A stretch of DNA of 64,000 nucleotides, taken from Punica granatum (taxonomy: Eukaryota > Streptophyta > Magnoliopsida > Myrtales > Lythraceae). Shown in pieces: positions 21,681-32,100 of the stretch; within the stretch, counting starts at the first letter, position 1; each line of letters begins with the position of its first letter. The translations under genes were made by a program, and so were the position numbers. Location of the stretch: the NCBI RefSeq assembly GCF_007655135.1, contig NC_045134.1, forward strand, positions 15,706,068 to 15,770,067, given 5' to 3'. The notes below the pieces were generated by a model that saw only the letters and a program-made list of their open reading frames with translations, made no database searches and was not told the origin of the DNA.

Positions 21681-23110
21681 GCTCAGGAGCCGTATTCAGT
21701 CAGCAATGTCCCCTAGACCTACGAAGGAAGCATCGGGAGCGTTGAGCAGCAATTCAGTGTCATGGGGTTGACACGCTCAGGACGGGTATATGAGAACCCG
21801 ACGGCCAAGGACAAAGGGAAAGCACCCGCTGTTGGAGACGGGGCGACTCCCGAAAGATCACCCTTCCCGTCCAATAAGGTGACCGAGGAGGAAGCCGAAG
21901 CTTTCATGAAGATCGTGAAGGCGAGCGAATACAAGGTGGTCGAGGAAATGGCCAAATCCCCAGCCCACATCTCATTGCTTGCCCTCCTCATCGGCTCGGA
22001 ACCTCACCGAGAGGCCCTCCTCCGGGTACTGACCGCGGCACAAGTGTCGAAGGAAACACCCCCAAACAGGATAGAGGAGACGATCGGGTCCATCTTCTCC
22101 AACACTATCTCGTTCTCGGACGACAAGCTCCCGTCCGAGGGTTGGTCACATTCACGGGCGTTGCACATCGTCTGCAAGTGCAACAATTACATCATCGGCC
22201 GGGTCATGATTGACAACTGGTCCGCCCTCAACGTTTGCCCGGTGACCACCCTCAAACAGATGAATGTGGATCTTAACCGAGTCCGCCCAAGCAAAACAGC
22301 GGTCCGAGCCTTCGATGGCTCTCGCAGGGAGGTGAACGGGGAGATCGACCTCCTCATAGACGTTGGCCCGTGCTCGTTCAGCATCACGTTTCAGGTGCTC
22401 GACATCCCGAACGCGTTCAGCCTGCTGCTCGGGAGGCCTTGGATCCACTCGGCCGGCGCCGTCCCCTCTTCTCTGCACCAACGGCTAAAGTTCATCGTCG
22501 AAGAAAAGCTCATCATGGTGAAAGGAGAGCTAGGATTACGCCATCTACAAGGAGACGGCGGTGCCCTACATCAGCATTGGGGACGATGAAAACCTCCCGT
22601 TCCACTCATTCGAAACCATCTCCGTCATCCGAGACTACGGAGAGAGTGGACCATTTCCCGCCGACCGCATGATAGGGAAAGTTCTCTTGCGCAATAACTA
22701 TATTCCCGGCACAGGCCTTGGGGCACGCGGACAAGGGATCAACCGCCCCATTGAGATCGAGGAGTACAAACACAGGAGGGGACTCGGCTTCCGCCCTTCC
22801 TGTCATGAGATCATCGAGGCCCGCAAGGGCAACCATCTTCATCGCCTCGCCGCATACTACGGGAGGCTCAACAGGGGCACTTCAGTCCCCCCACTATCTC
22901 ATTTCTTCCCCGGGCCTTCACGCGTCATAGGAGGCACCCTTGACGGCCCTTCCTCAGACTCCGACGACACTTCTGCCACTCTGTCAGCCGTGTACGCCGT
23001 CACCGAGGAGGTTCCTTCAGGGGTTCACATTCGCTTGGCGCAGGAGAATGAGGAGCTGGACAACTGGACCTCAGTCCCGCGCTACTCGGCTGTGATTGCC
23101 GATGTGTAAG
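21681..23110 (+). pseudogene. pro: Retropepsin-like protease and G-patch region (element B), broken
   Basis: After the frameshift the frame continues through a TAG at 21714-21716 (probably TGG originally) into FSVMGLTRSGRVYENP. The aspartic protease follows: the active-site region reads VMIDNWSALNVCP (Asp codon 22212-22214), where related elements have Gly in place of the Trp at 22218-22220, so the active site is probably dead. LLLGRPWIHSAGAVP follows as the protease's second conserved motif. Another one-base shift with an in-frame TAG (22531-22533) separates it from a segment with a G-patch signature, GTGLGARGQGINRP. The frame ends at the TAA 23108-23110 after YSAVIADV, which is the usual end of this ORF in related elements as I know them. 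It would process Gag-Pol in the particle. Confidence 0.85.
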
Positions 23111-23293
23111 GCTTATCTATGTATAAGATGTTCCCCGCGTGTCGGCATAGCCATGCGCCACACGACGGGAGAGGGGTTTCCATTATGGTATTTTGTTCAC
23201 AACATCAATGAAATCTCTCACGCATTTTTTGAATTCCCTTGCATTCTTTCTCCCTCTTATTCTCCACTTCGCAACACTATGAAATTTTCTAAG
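23111..23293 (+). other. Intron-like gap between protease and reverse transcriptase (element B)
   Basis: Ogre elements are known for an intron between pro and RT. Here a donor-like GTGTAAGG spans the pro stop (GT at about 23106) and the gap is T/C-rich. An acceptor-like TTTTCTAAG ends at 23293, which keeps the frame if the donor is used. Other acceptors are possible. This is inference from sequence only. Confidence 0.4.
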
Positions 23294-25730
23294 ACGATTC
23301 TCTCGAATTTCCAAGCTCCACTCGAATCCAAATCCTCGACGCGTCGATACGAACCTATCCCGAGAGCAACTCGGTGAGCCCCAACCCGTATACTTTGGGG
23401 AAGGGCTCCCCGAGGACGGTCAAGTGCCTGAGATAGAAGAGAGTTTGTGTCGCCTCGAAGACCATCAAATCACCTCGGTCGAGCCGACGGAGGAGATCAA
23501 CGTGGGCACCGAAGAAGAGCCTCGCACCCTGAAGATCGGGACAACCCTCAACCCTGCGCAGCGAATCCAGATGATCGACTTCCTGAAGGAATATCAAGAG
23601 GTCTTCGCCTGGTCTTACGCCGACATGCCCGGCCTAGACCCCTCAATAGTCGAGCATTTTCTCCCACTCAACACCGAGAAATTCCCGCCCAAGCGGCAAC
23701 AGTTACGACGACAATGGGCTAGCCTTCTCCTCCGCATCAAGGAGGAAGTTGTCAAGCAGATCAACGTAGGGTTCCTCGAGGTCTGCAATTATTCCGAATG
23801 GGTGGCGAACATTGTGCCAGTGGAAAAGAAAGACGGAAGGGTCCGAGTCTGCGTCGACTACCGGGATCTCAATAAGGCCAGCCCTAAAGACAATTTCCCC
23901 CTGCCGCACATCGACGTCCTAGTCGACAATACGGCGCGCCACGCCCAAGTCTCCTTCATGGACGGCTTCTCCGGGTACAATCAGATCCGGATGGCCGAGA
24001 AGGACAAACTCAAGACGACGTTCACTACGATGTGGGGAACCTTTTGCTACCGCGTTATGCCTTTCGGCCTCAAGAATGCGGGGGCAACTTATCAGAGGGC
24101 CATGGTCACACTATTCCACGACATGATGCACAAGGAAGTCGAGGTGTATGTCGACAACATGATTGCCAAGTCCAAAGAAGGGGAAGATCACCTCGTTAAC
24201 CTGAAGCGCCTGTTCGACCGCCTAAAGGAATATAAACTCCGGCTCAATCCGGCAAAGTGCACATTCGGCGCCCGGTCAGGAAAATTACTGGGATTCGTGG
24301 TCAGCGAACGCGGTATCGAGGTAGACCCGGATAAAGTCAAGGCGATCAAAGAGCTTCCCCCGCCGTCGACGGTCCGAGAGGTGCGCGGCTTCTTGGGGCG
24401 ACTGAATTACATTGCACGCTTCATTGCGAACCTAACGGATAAGTGCCAACCGCTCTTTCGCTTGCTCCGCAAAAACGCAGCGATGGAATGGGACCACGAG
24501 TGCCAAAAGGCTTTCGACACCATCAAGGCCTATCTAATTCAGCCGCTGATATTGGTACCACCCATGCCGAGCCGGCCTCTCATCTTGTACCTCACAGTGC
24601 GCCGACAGTCCTTGGGGTGCATGCTGGGGCAAGAAGACGGGTCAACGCGCACAGAAAGGGCGATATACTACTTGAGCCGGAAGTTCACCGAAGGGGAATC
24701 CAATTACTCGGAGATCGAAAAGATGTGTTGCGCGTTGGTGTGGGTCATGCAAAGACTTCGACAGTACACGCTCTATCACACGATCCGCTTATTGTCAAGA
24801 GCGGACCCCTTGCGGTACTTGCTCGATAGCCCCTCCTCCATGAGGAACATCGCAAAATGGCGTTGCCAGTTGACAGAATACGACATAGAGTACGTACCCC
24901 GCACATCTGTCAAGGGGCAAGCGATTGCCGACCATCTAGCAGAATTCCCGATCGATGACGACACGCCGATCAACACGAACTTCCCGGACGAAGGAATCCT
25001 CCAGGTGGATGAAGAGAAAGAGGAACCGACGTGGAAGATGTACTTTGACGGTGCCGTCAATTCCGTGGAGTCAGGTATCGGCGCAGTACTGATATCCCCG
25101 GATGGACATTATTACCCGGTAGCAGCAAAGATCGACTTCCCGTGCACCAACAATGTGGCCGAGTACGAGGCATGTATTTTTGGCCTGCAAGCGGCGATTG
25201 ATTTCAAGGTAAAAGAGCTCGAAGTGTTCGGCGACTCTATGCTCACTATCTTCCAGACACTGGGGCAATGGAAGACGAAGGACGCGAAGCTGGTGCCATA
25301 TCACGAGTACCTCGAGAAGCTAGCCGAGAACTTCGAGGACGTCTCGTTCACCTATACCCCGCGCATGACAAATCAATTCGCGAATGCGCTTGCAACGCTT
25401 GCCTCCATGGTGAGCATCACAAGGGAAAACCTTATCGAACCCCTCGAGATCGAGATAGCCGAGAGACCGGCACATTGCTACGCGATTGAAGCATCTGAGG
25501 TAAAGCCGTGGTACGAAGACATCAAGAACCTTCTGCAAACCGACCAATACCCCCCATTCGCCGATCGTCGTGATGGGAAGACTCTCAGACGCCTCGCGAT
25601 ACATTATTTCTTGAGCGGCGAAATACTCTACCGCCATTCCTTCGACTCCACACTCCTCCGGTGCATCGACGAACACGAATCACGACGTCTCATGGAGGAG
25701 GTGCACGGGGAAACTGCGGACCCCATATGA
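23294..25730 (+). pseudogene. pol: Reverse transcriptase, RNase H and archaeal-type RNase H (element B)
   Basis: The long frame (open from 23281; domain start set by a possible acceptor) holds a linker with EINVGTEEEPRTLKIGT, then RT: VRVCVDYRDLNKASPKDNFP, FMDGFSGYNQIR (first catalytic Asp 23961-23963), VMPFGLKNAGATYQRAM, and the catalytic box YVDN at 24147-24158. The box is normally YVDD; the second Asp codon now reads AAC at 24156-24158. The connection and first RNase H follow (LILYLTVRRQSLGCMLG, IEKMCCALVW), lacking the first acidic residue. The second, archaeal-type RNase H, a hallmark of the Tat lineage, has MYFDGAVNS (Asp 25047), NNVAEYEA (Glu 25161), FGDSML (Asp 25233) and NQFANALA, where the usual Asp is Asn (25383-25385). 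The frame ends early because one G is missing from the G run at 25707-25710. Confidence 0.9.
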
Positions 25731-26755
25731 ACGGTCTCATGCTCGCAAAAAAGATCATGCGCCTGGGCTATTATTGGTCCACCATGGAGACAAACTGCGT
25801 GAAGCACGTCAGACACTGCCACCGATGTCAAGTCTACGCCGACCTGATCAAAGCGCCCCCTAACGAATTGCGCCCCGTGACAGCACCATGGCCTTTTTTG
25901 ATGTGGGGGATGGATGTGATCGGCCCGATCAACCCCAAAGCGTCTAACGGGCATATGTTCATTTTGGTGGCGATCAATTACTTCACCAAATGGATCGAGG
26001 CCATCACTCTTGCGTCAGTCACCGCAAAGGCCGTCGCCTGCTTTCTCAGACGCGACATCATCGCCCGGTATGGAGTCCCCGCCACGATCATCACGGACAA
26101 CGCCAAGAACCTGAACAACAAGGTTATCAATGAGCTCTGTGCACAATTCAAAATCCGACACCGCAACTCCACCCCATACCGTCCCCAAATGAACGGCGCA
26201 GTGGAAGCGGCGAATAAGAATATTAAAAAGATCATCGAGAAAATGACGGTGAACTACAAGGATTGGCACGAGATGCTCCCCTATGCACTCCTAGCGTACC
26301 GGACATCAATACGAACTTCAACCGGGGCAACCCCGTACTCCCTAGTCTATGGCATGGAGGCCGTCCTCCCGATCGAAGTGGAGATCCCCTCCATGAGGAT
26401 TCCCGCCGAGACCGAACTTGCAGAAGCGGAGTGGGCAAAACAGCGATACGAGCAACTGAATCTCATCGATGAAAAGAGGCTGAAAGCGCTATGCCACGGA
26501 CAGTGCTACCAGCAAAGAATGGCTCGAGCCTTTAACACAAGAGTCCGCCACCGCGACTTCAAACCCGGCGACCTCGTTTTGGGGAAAGTCCTACACGTCA
26601 CGCCGGACTCTCGAGGGAAGTTCTCGTACAAATACGACGGCCCTTTCGTCGTCAAAGAGGTTTTCTCCGGAGGAGCGGTCATCTTGAGTGACATGGACGG
26701 CGCTGAAAACGCCCTCCCCATCAACGCTGATGCCATCAAGAAGTACTATCCGTGA
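25700..26755 (+). pseudogene. pol: Integrase (element B), shifted one base relative to RT-RNase H
   Basis: The integrase continues the pol polyprotein in another frame after a one-base loss in the G run at 25707-25710. The zinc-binding HHCC region spans the shift: VHG before it, then GPHMNG and HVRHCHRCQ. The catalytic core has WGMDVIGPI (Asp 25913-25915), IITDNAKN (Asp 26096-26098) and NGAVEAANK (Glu 26204-26206), giving D,D-35-E spacing. It ends with a C-terminal GPF/Y-type segment YKYDGPFVVKEV and KKYYP, stop at 26753-26755. I see no internal stop, so this module alone looks intact. VAINYFTKW carries Asn where Asp is usual. Integrase inserts the cDNA into the genome; no chromodomain is visible, in line with a Tat-type element. 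Confidence 0.9.
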
Positions 26756-27785
26756 ACGCCTGTATATCCTTTGTTCACCGGGTTCCGTGCCCGTTCCTAT
26801 CGTAAGACGTTTCTGTTTCTGTAAACGAACATCAACTCCCACCATTTGTCCAAATATTGAGCTTTCCTGAGAGAAAAAAATAAACTTTCCCGCTAGGTCG
26901 AAAACCTCTTTGAGGCGGCCTAGGCAAAAGTTAGGGAACGAGGGGCACGACTTAAAATCCCGCAAAGGGGAGTCGCGGCAAAAGGAGAGCATAAATCATT
27001 TCCTCGCTAGGTCGAAGACCTCTTCGAGGCGGCCTAGGCAAAAGTTAGAGGACCCGAGGGGTGCGATCTCACCCGAACGCGGGAACCGCAGCAAAAGGTG
27101 AGCATTTATGTGGGAAAGATCAAATAAAACACCCCGCTAGGTCATCATGCATTTTGCAGCCTAGGCAAAAGTTAGGGGACAATGTCGGCTCGACCACGAA
27201 AGAACAACGACACTTTCCCTGTGAAGCTACGCCGAGTAGTGGTTCGACACTCTTCAACAGAAGCAAACTCTCTTCGACTCTCCAGGCTCGAGACTCGCCT
27301 TGGGGCGGGATCGAATCGACGTATCCTTGATTTGGAGGATCCCGGAAGATCCCTCCCATTACCTTTATGCACATAATTCTACGGGTTATCCGTCTTAGAA
27401 AAGCTATTCTTCAATAGGGACGCGGCCGCCCTCCAAATGGCCACCAATATCATGCCCCAACATATCTTTACATAGATTCCTTTACGCGTCGTAGTCTAGA
27501 CGATTTCACGCGACTGACATCCTTTGTAGGCTTCTCTTTTCCTTGTACAGGTGCGATCAGGAACCCCAGGGGACGCTCCCCGCCAAAGGACTCGCTTCTG
27601 CCTCACGTGGCGAACCGTGTTCTCGAAGACTTGGAAATCGTCGAGGGATGCACCGCACCACCCCAACCAACGATGTTCAGAAAAGGACAAGTGTTAAGAG
27701 GTCATCATTAGTCGCCACGCACAGAGCAATCCGCATCCAAACGCCAAGCAAGCCGTATCACACAGCGCTCTGCACAAATTCCAAA
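26756..27785 (+). other. 3' untranslated region of element B
   Basis: Non-coding. It carries two full copies and one partial copy of the CTAGGTCG stem-loop unit (26893-26923, 27007-27037, about 27136-27170), each followed by GCAAAAGTTAG and an AAGG(A/T)GAGCAT tail, at a period of about 115 bp. The rest, to 27785, has no recognisable feature apart from short chance frames. Confidence 0.7.
26893..27170 (+). repeat. Tandem stem-loop units in the B 3' UTR
   Basis: Copies one and two form CTAGGTCG with CGGCCTAG plus an inner CCTC/GAGG stem; A and E have CCCC/GGGG at that place. The third copy is truncated (GCTAGGTCA...CAGCCTAGGC). The paired changes suggest selection on RNA structure. Confidence 0.6.
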
Positions 27786-28440
27786 TTTCAAATTCCTGTC
27801 TCGGGTCCATCCCGGCTTTTAAATTTCTGTTCAGGTCTATCCTGGCCCCTCGGGTCCATCCCGGCTTTTAAATTCCAGTTCAGGTCTATCCTGGCTCCTC
27901 GGGTCCATCCCGGCTTTTAAATTCCAGTTCAGGTCTATCCTGGCCCCTCGGGTCCATCCCGGCTTTTAAATTTCTGTTCAAGTCTATCCTGGCCCGTCGG
28001 GTCCATCCCGGCTTTTAAATTCCAGTTCAGGTCTATCCTGGCCCCTCGGGTCCATCCCGGCCTTTAAATTCCAGTTCAGGTCTATCCTGGCCCCTCAGGT
28101 CCATCCCGGCTTTTAAATTCCAGTTCAGGTCTATCCCGGCCCCTCGGGTCCATCCCGGCTTTTAAATTCCAGTTCAGGTCTATCCCGGCCCCTCGGGTCC
28201 ATCCCGGCTTTTAAATTCCAGTTCAGGTCTATCCCGGCCCCTCGGGTCCATCCCGGCTTTTAAATTCCTGTTCAGGTCTATCCCGGCCCCTCGGGTCCAT
28301 CCCGGCTTTTAAATTCCTGTTCAGGTCTATCCCGGCCCCTCGGGTCCATCCCGGCTTTTAAATTCCAGTTCAGGTCTATCTTGGCCCCTCGGGTCCATCC
28401 CGGCTTTTAAATTCTTGTTCAGGTCCACCCTGGTTTCTTT
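27786..28440 (+). repeat. Pre-PPT tandem array of B, 49-bp unit
   Basis: About 13 copies of a 49-bp unit. Each holds two small inverted repeats, CGGGTCCATCCCG (stem CGGG/CCCG) and CAGGTCTATCCTG (stem CAGG/CCTG), separated by GCTTTTAAATTCCAGTT. Later copies have CCCGG for CCTGG. The array degenerates from about 28430. Confidence 0.9.
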
Positions 28441-28635
28441 CAGATTCATCCCGTTTTCTCTCGGGTCTATCCGGCTTCTTTCGGGTCCGTCCCGGTCTTA
28501 ATCTCCAGCAATATCCCAATACATCCAAGCAGGCCGCGAGCAGCCACGGTGAAGCTATAACGGAGCGGTCGCCGGGACCAAAAAGGGGATGCTTGTTATG
28601 GTCTTTGGCTACACCCTTTAACCGAGCATGCAACC

Positions 28636-28649
28636 AAAGAGGGGCAAGC
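28636..28649 (+). promoter_or_regulatory. Polypurine tract of element B
   Basis: AAAGAGGGGCAAGC directly precedes the LTR start TGTCAGCATCCC. About 100 bp upstream (GCGGTCGCCGGGACC, then ACCGAGCATGCAACC) is also conserved in A and E. Confidence 0.85.
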
Positions 28650-29123
28650 TGTCAGCATCCCATTTTGGCCCACCGGCTTCCCACACGAGAATCCCCGATC
28701 AAAGCCCGGGTTACTATTCATGACCCGGCAATCAGAGGCAAATAGGCGGGCACGGAGTCATGAACAATGAGAGAAGAGCTGGGTCACTGAGAAAAGCAAA
28801 GGAAAGCCATCAGAAGAACGAACGGACAAAGAACCCCGAAAACCGCAAAGCTGGCACTGTGGCACTATTCATCACTGAGTCACCGAAGCACCGAAAGGTG
28901 CCCAATATGGGGCTCCAAAAATCCCTCTCAGTGCCAAAATGACCAATGACACGTTCGGGCGCATTTCCGGGACATCATGCTTAAGCTGGGACACCCCGAT
29001 CCCCCACGGACGCCTTTTCTGACAGAGCCCCCGGGGTTCGCTCCACTGATAAGCAAACGGCCCCTCAAAACGGGCCTACAGGCACCCAGGGACCACCAGG
29101 GCCGGGGAACAAGCTTTAGACAA
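28650..29123 (+). mobile_element. 3' LTR of element B, first part (interrupted by E)
   Basis: Starts TGTCAGCATCCC after the PPT and breaks off after AAGCTTTAGACAA, exactly where E begins. The A LTR reads through the same point (AGACAACCTTCCGG at about 15936). The LTR resumes at 48128 with the duplicated GACAA. The two parts add up to about 5.0 kb without the duplicate. Confidence 0.9.
29119..29123. other. Target-site duplication of element E, left copy (GACAA)
   Basis: GACAA at 29119-29123 matches GACAA at 48128-48132. These flank the TG...CA ends of E and lie in a place where the uninterrupted A LTR has a single GACAA. Confidence 0.95.
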
Positions 29124-32100
29124 TGTGCGCACTCGAATTTCATCTCGTCGGGGCACGCATGCGCGCGCCTAAGCAAACGCGGCTTGGGAGTGTCCACCTT
29201 CCCGGGGACGCGCGACGGACGCACGTGAGAAGGAGTCGCCACTTACTGTTTACGACCCGTAGGTCGAGGGCCGTTGAGTCGCCCGGGTCTAGGGGTACGG
29301 GGTACACCTAAATGCTAAGGCAATGGTCATGCGGAACCGAAAATTCCGAATTCGGGGGTTCTATTACGTGCGGGCCTATATCCCGCACGCCCTTTCGGTA
29401 CTCTAGTTTGCTAGGCTTGCCGTTTAGTTTATTTACCGCGTGATTTAAGGTTGCACTTGACTCGCCCGTTTTGACACTGTAAAATCGATGAATTGATCAA
29501 GTTGGGCCAAGAATCCAAAAGATGAGTAGGCTTGTGCGTCGAGGAATCGGTTCACTATCTTAGCGTTACAGTTCATCGAACCGTGATGGTCGATTCCCTG
29601 CGCGAACCGAAACCGCGAGTATTCGAGCTTACTCACCTTTTGGTAACAATAGACCGACTTAGCCAGTTAGACACTCGGACCTCTCGCTCACCGATCGGGG
29701 ATCCTTACAAATGAATGAGTGAGTGTACAGATAAAATCCTCGCAATGTTCTCTCGAATAATTACAAAGTGTAACCGAATAAGTAAATGGATCCCGACCGG
29801 TTTGCATTGGGCCAATATTCCGCTTCGGCTCACCGTGTGTTTTGAATGACCGATAAATAAATTAAGGCAACGCGGGCTCAAAGAGCCGGGGGTCGGGTCC
29901 AATCGAACCGACGGTTTGCAGAAGAACCGATTAGTTCCCACTGTAACCGTTGGACCGATTGAGCTCCCGGGTGACATCTAAACACGTTTCACACATCCAA
30001 TCCAAATTGCCTTTCATATAGGCCATATTTGGAGTGTGATGGTGACTCGAGGCTAGATCCCATTCCGCACTCGGGTTGCACGCGCTCGGTGAATTAAGAG
30101 GCGTTGGACCTCGTGTTCGGTGATTTGGGGCGTTGAACCCCGTGCAACACGTAACCTATGGGTTCAGGCCCGAACCGCAATAAATCATCATAGGCAAGGA
30201 TAAAACAGAAGAAAACTGATAAAACTGACATGATACAGACAATAACTGACAACTATCAGTGAATACAGACAAGTGGTGTATTAAGTCGAGTGTACGTGAT
30301 TTAATCAGTTATTAATCGGGATTGATTAGCAAACAATGTATCTAACCTAGGCAAACATAGATGGTGGATTAGAATAGGGTTCTAAGCCAATTACATGTGT
30401 GTGTTTGTTTTAAGACTCTTATTCAGTTAAGTGTCGCTACGGTTTCACCGAATTATCCAAACTCGTGTTTTGACTCTAGATTGGAATCTATCATTACGCT
30501 TATCCATTATCTAGTGTTTGATTAGGCCGAATGTATGATTAGTCCGGTTCTTTGTATTTTGTAACTGAAATAAAATGCTCCCCACCGAATCTACGATAGG
30601 AAGATAGAAACACCGAAAGTGGACGGAATGGGCCGTGTGAATGAAACTCGTACCCGAACGGGTAGCCCTTTTCCGTCCATAGATCGAGGCGTTTCCGGCT
30701 CCCTAGCGCCTAGGGTATCGGTGAATCAAGGAATGACGGTTATGCCCTTGGATGATAAAATTGTGATGTTCGTGTATAAATTGGAGATTTGCGTCACATG
30801 AAGGAGTCTAAGAAGGATTCTCATGCCCCGACTCGGGCCGCCTCAAATTGGGCCCGGACTCGAGTCAAGGCACGTGAGTACTCGCTAGACGTCAATTCTA
30901 TTCGTGTTACGCGTCTCGGTATTTTGAAATTGTGAATTTTAGTGAAAAAGGGCATTCTCGCCGTTCCGTAAACCATCGATGCGTTTATGAATTAAGGATC
31001 GATTAACCCAATTATTTGGTCCAAGTGATTTAATTAGCCGAATGATACGTCCCGTTTCTCCCATTCGTGAAATTATTCGGTGACGATCGTATCTTACATG
31101 CATGATACATCAAACACGATAATAACACACGTTTTAATCACATCGATGCCGCCATGGTCATAATCACGCAAAAGAGCATACAAACACGCACGAACAAAAT
31201 ATTTAAGCGGAATCAATAAAACGGCATCGACTCAAGTGATAACAAAACGGATAAAACACGGGAATCGACCCATCTCGAGGCGAAAGAGGGCCTCCCGGAC
31301 TTGTGTGGTCCAAGGAACCTCTCGGCCGTATTCCATCAAGAATGACCGGGAGCTTTCGTGGCTCACACGGGTCGGGATGGTCTCTTCGGCCCCGATTTGG
31401 ATCTTTTCCTATCATGGCACATGAACTTATGCATCATACGGATATGATATGAGCACATAAATGGAATATGATGGACGTACGTGCATGGAAAGGCATGAGG
31501 AAGTCCGGATCTAGAAGAAAAATAGCAACTTTCATGCTTTCCGGTTTATAAATCACATTAACACTTCATAACAAGCAAACATCGGGGATCCTAGCTTCTC
31601 TAAGTCGTAGAGGAATGTTACCTAGCCTCGGAACACGAGGAAAGAGTCGGAGAAGTGGCAAAGGGAGTCGGGAGACTCGGTTGGAACGAACAGACCCGAA
31701 CCGGTGCAGTCGGGTCGACTGGCAGACCCGACTGGCAGTCTGGCTTGTCGGAGCTGTACCGGTTGATCGGGATGGAATTTTCGCGCGGGGCCAGTTGCGT
31801 TGGATTCCCAAGAGACTAAGGATCGCTCCTGTGGTGGTTTCGGGAGAAGAGCATCCGTAGATTTTCCGGAAATCAAAAACAAAGTCGGGTCAGTAAAAAA
31901 AGGACAGACCCAGTCGGGTCAAAACAGACTCGACTGGCACCCGATGAAGAAACGGCTCCACAGGAGGCTCCCGGTGGTCTTTTGATGCAAGGTCGGTGGC
32001 ATTGGACTCCTAACCGAGTGCGGAGCACGGTGATGGGTGGCTCGTAGCGAGATTCAACCCGAGCTGACCTGTGCATCCCTGCAAAGTTCGGGTTAGAAAA

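Larger units (their letters stand above)
20701..28649 (+). mobile_element. Internal region of Tat/Ogre-type element B (gag-pol, decayed)
   Basis: It begins within gag at the A insertion point and holds gag C-terminus, protease with G-patch, an intron-like gap, RT, two RNase H domains, integrase, a 1.9-kb 3' untranslated region with stem-loop repeats and a 49-bp tandem array, and the polypurine tract. It is the only pol-bearing region in the window. Several stops and frameshifts mean it cannot make a functional polyprotein as it stands. Confidence 0.9.

Noticed and set aside
21762..22589. Protease segment as a functional host aspartic protease gene
   Set aside because: It sits in order between gag and RT on the same strand, is frameshifted at both ends, and has Trp in the active-site motif.
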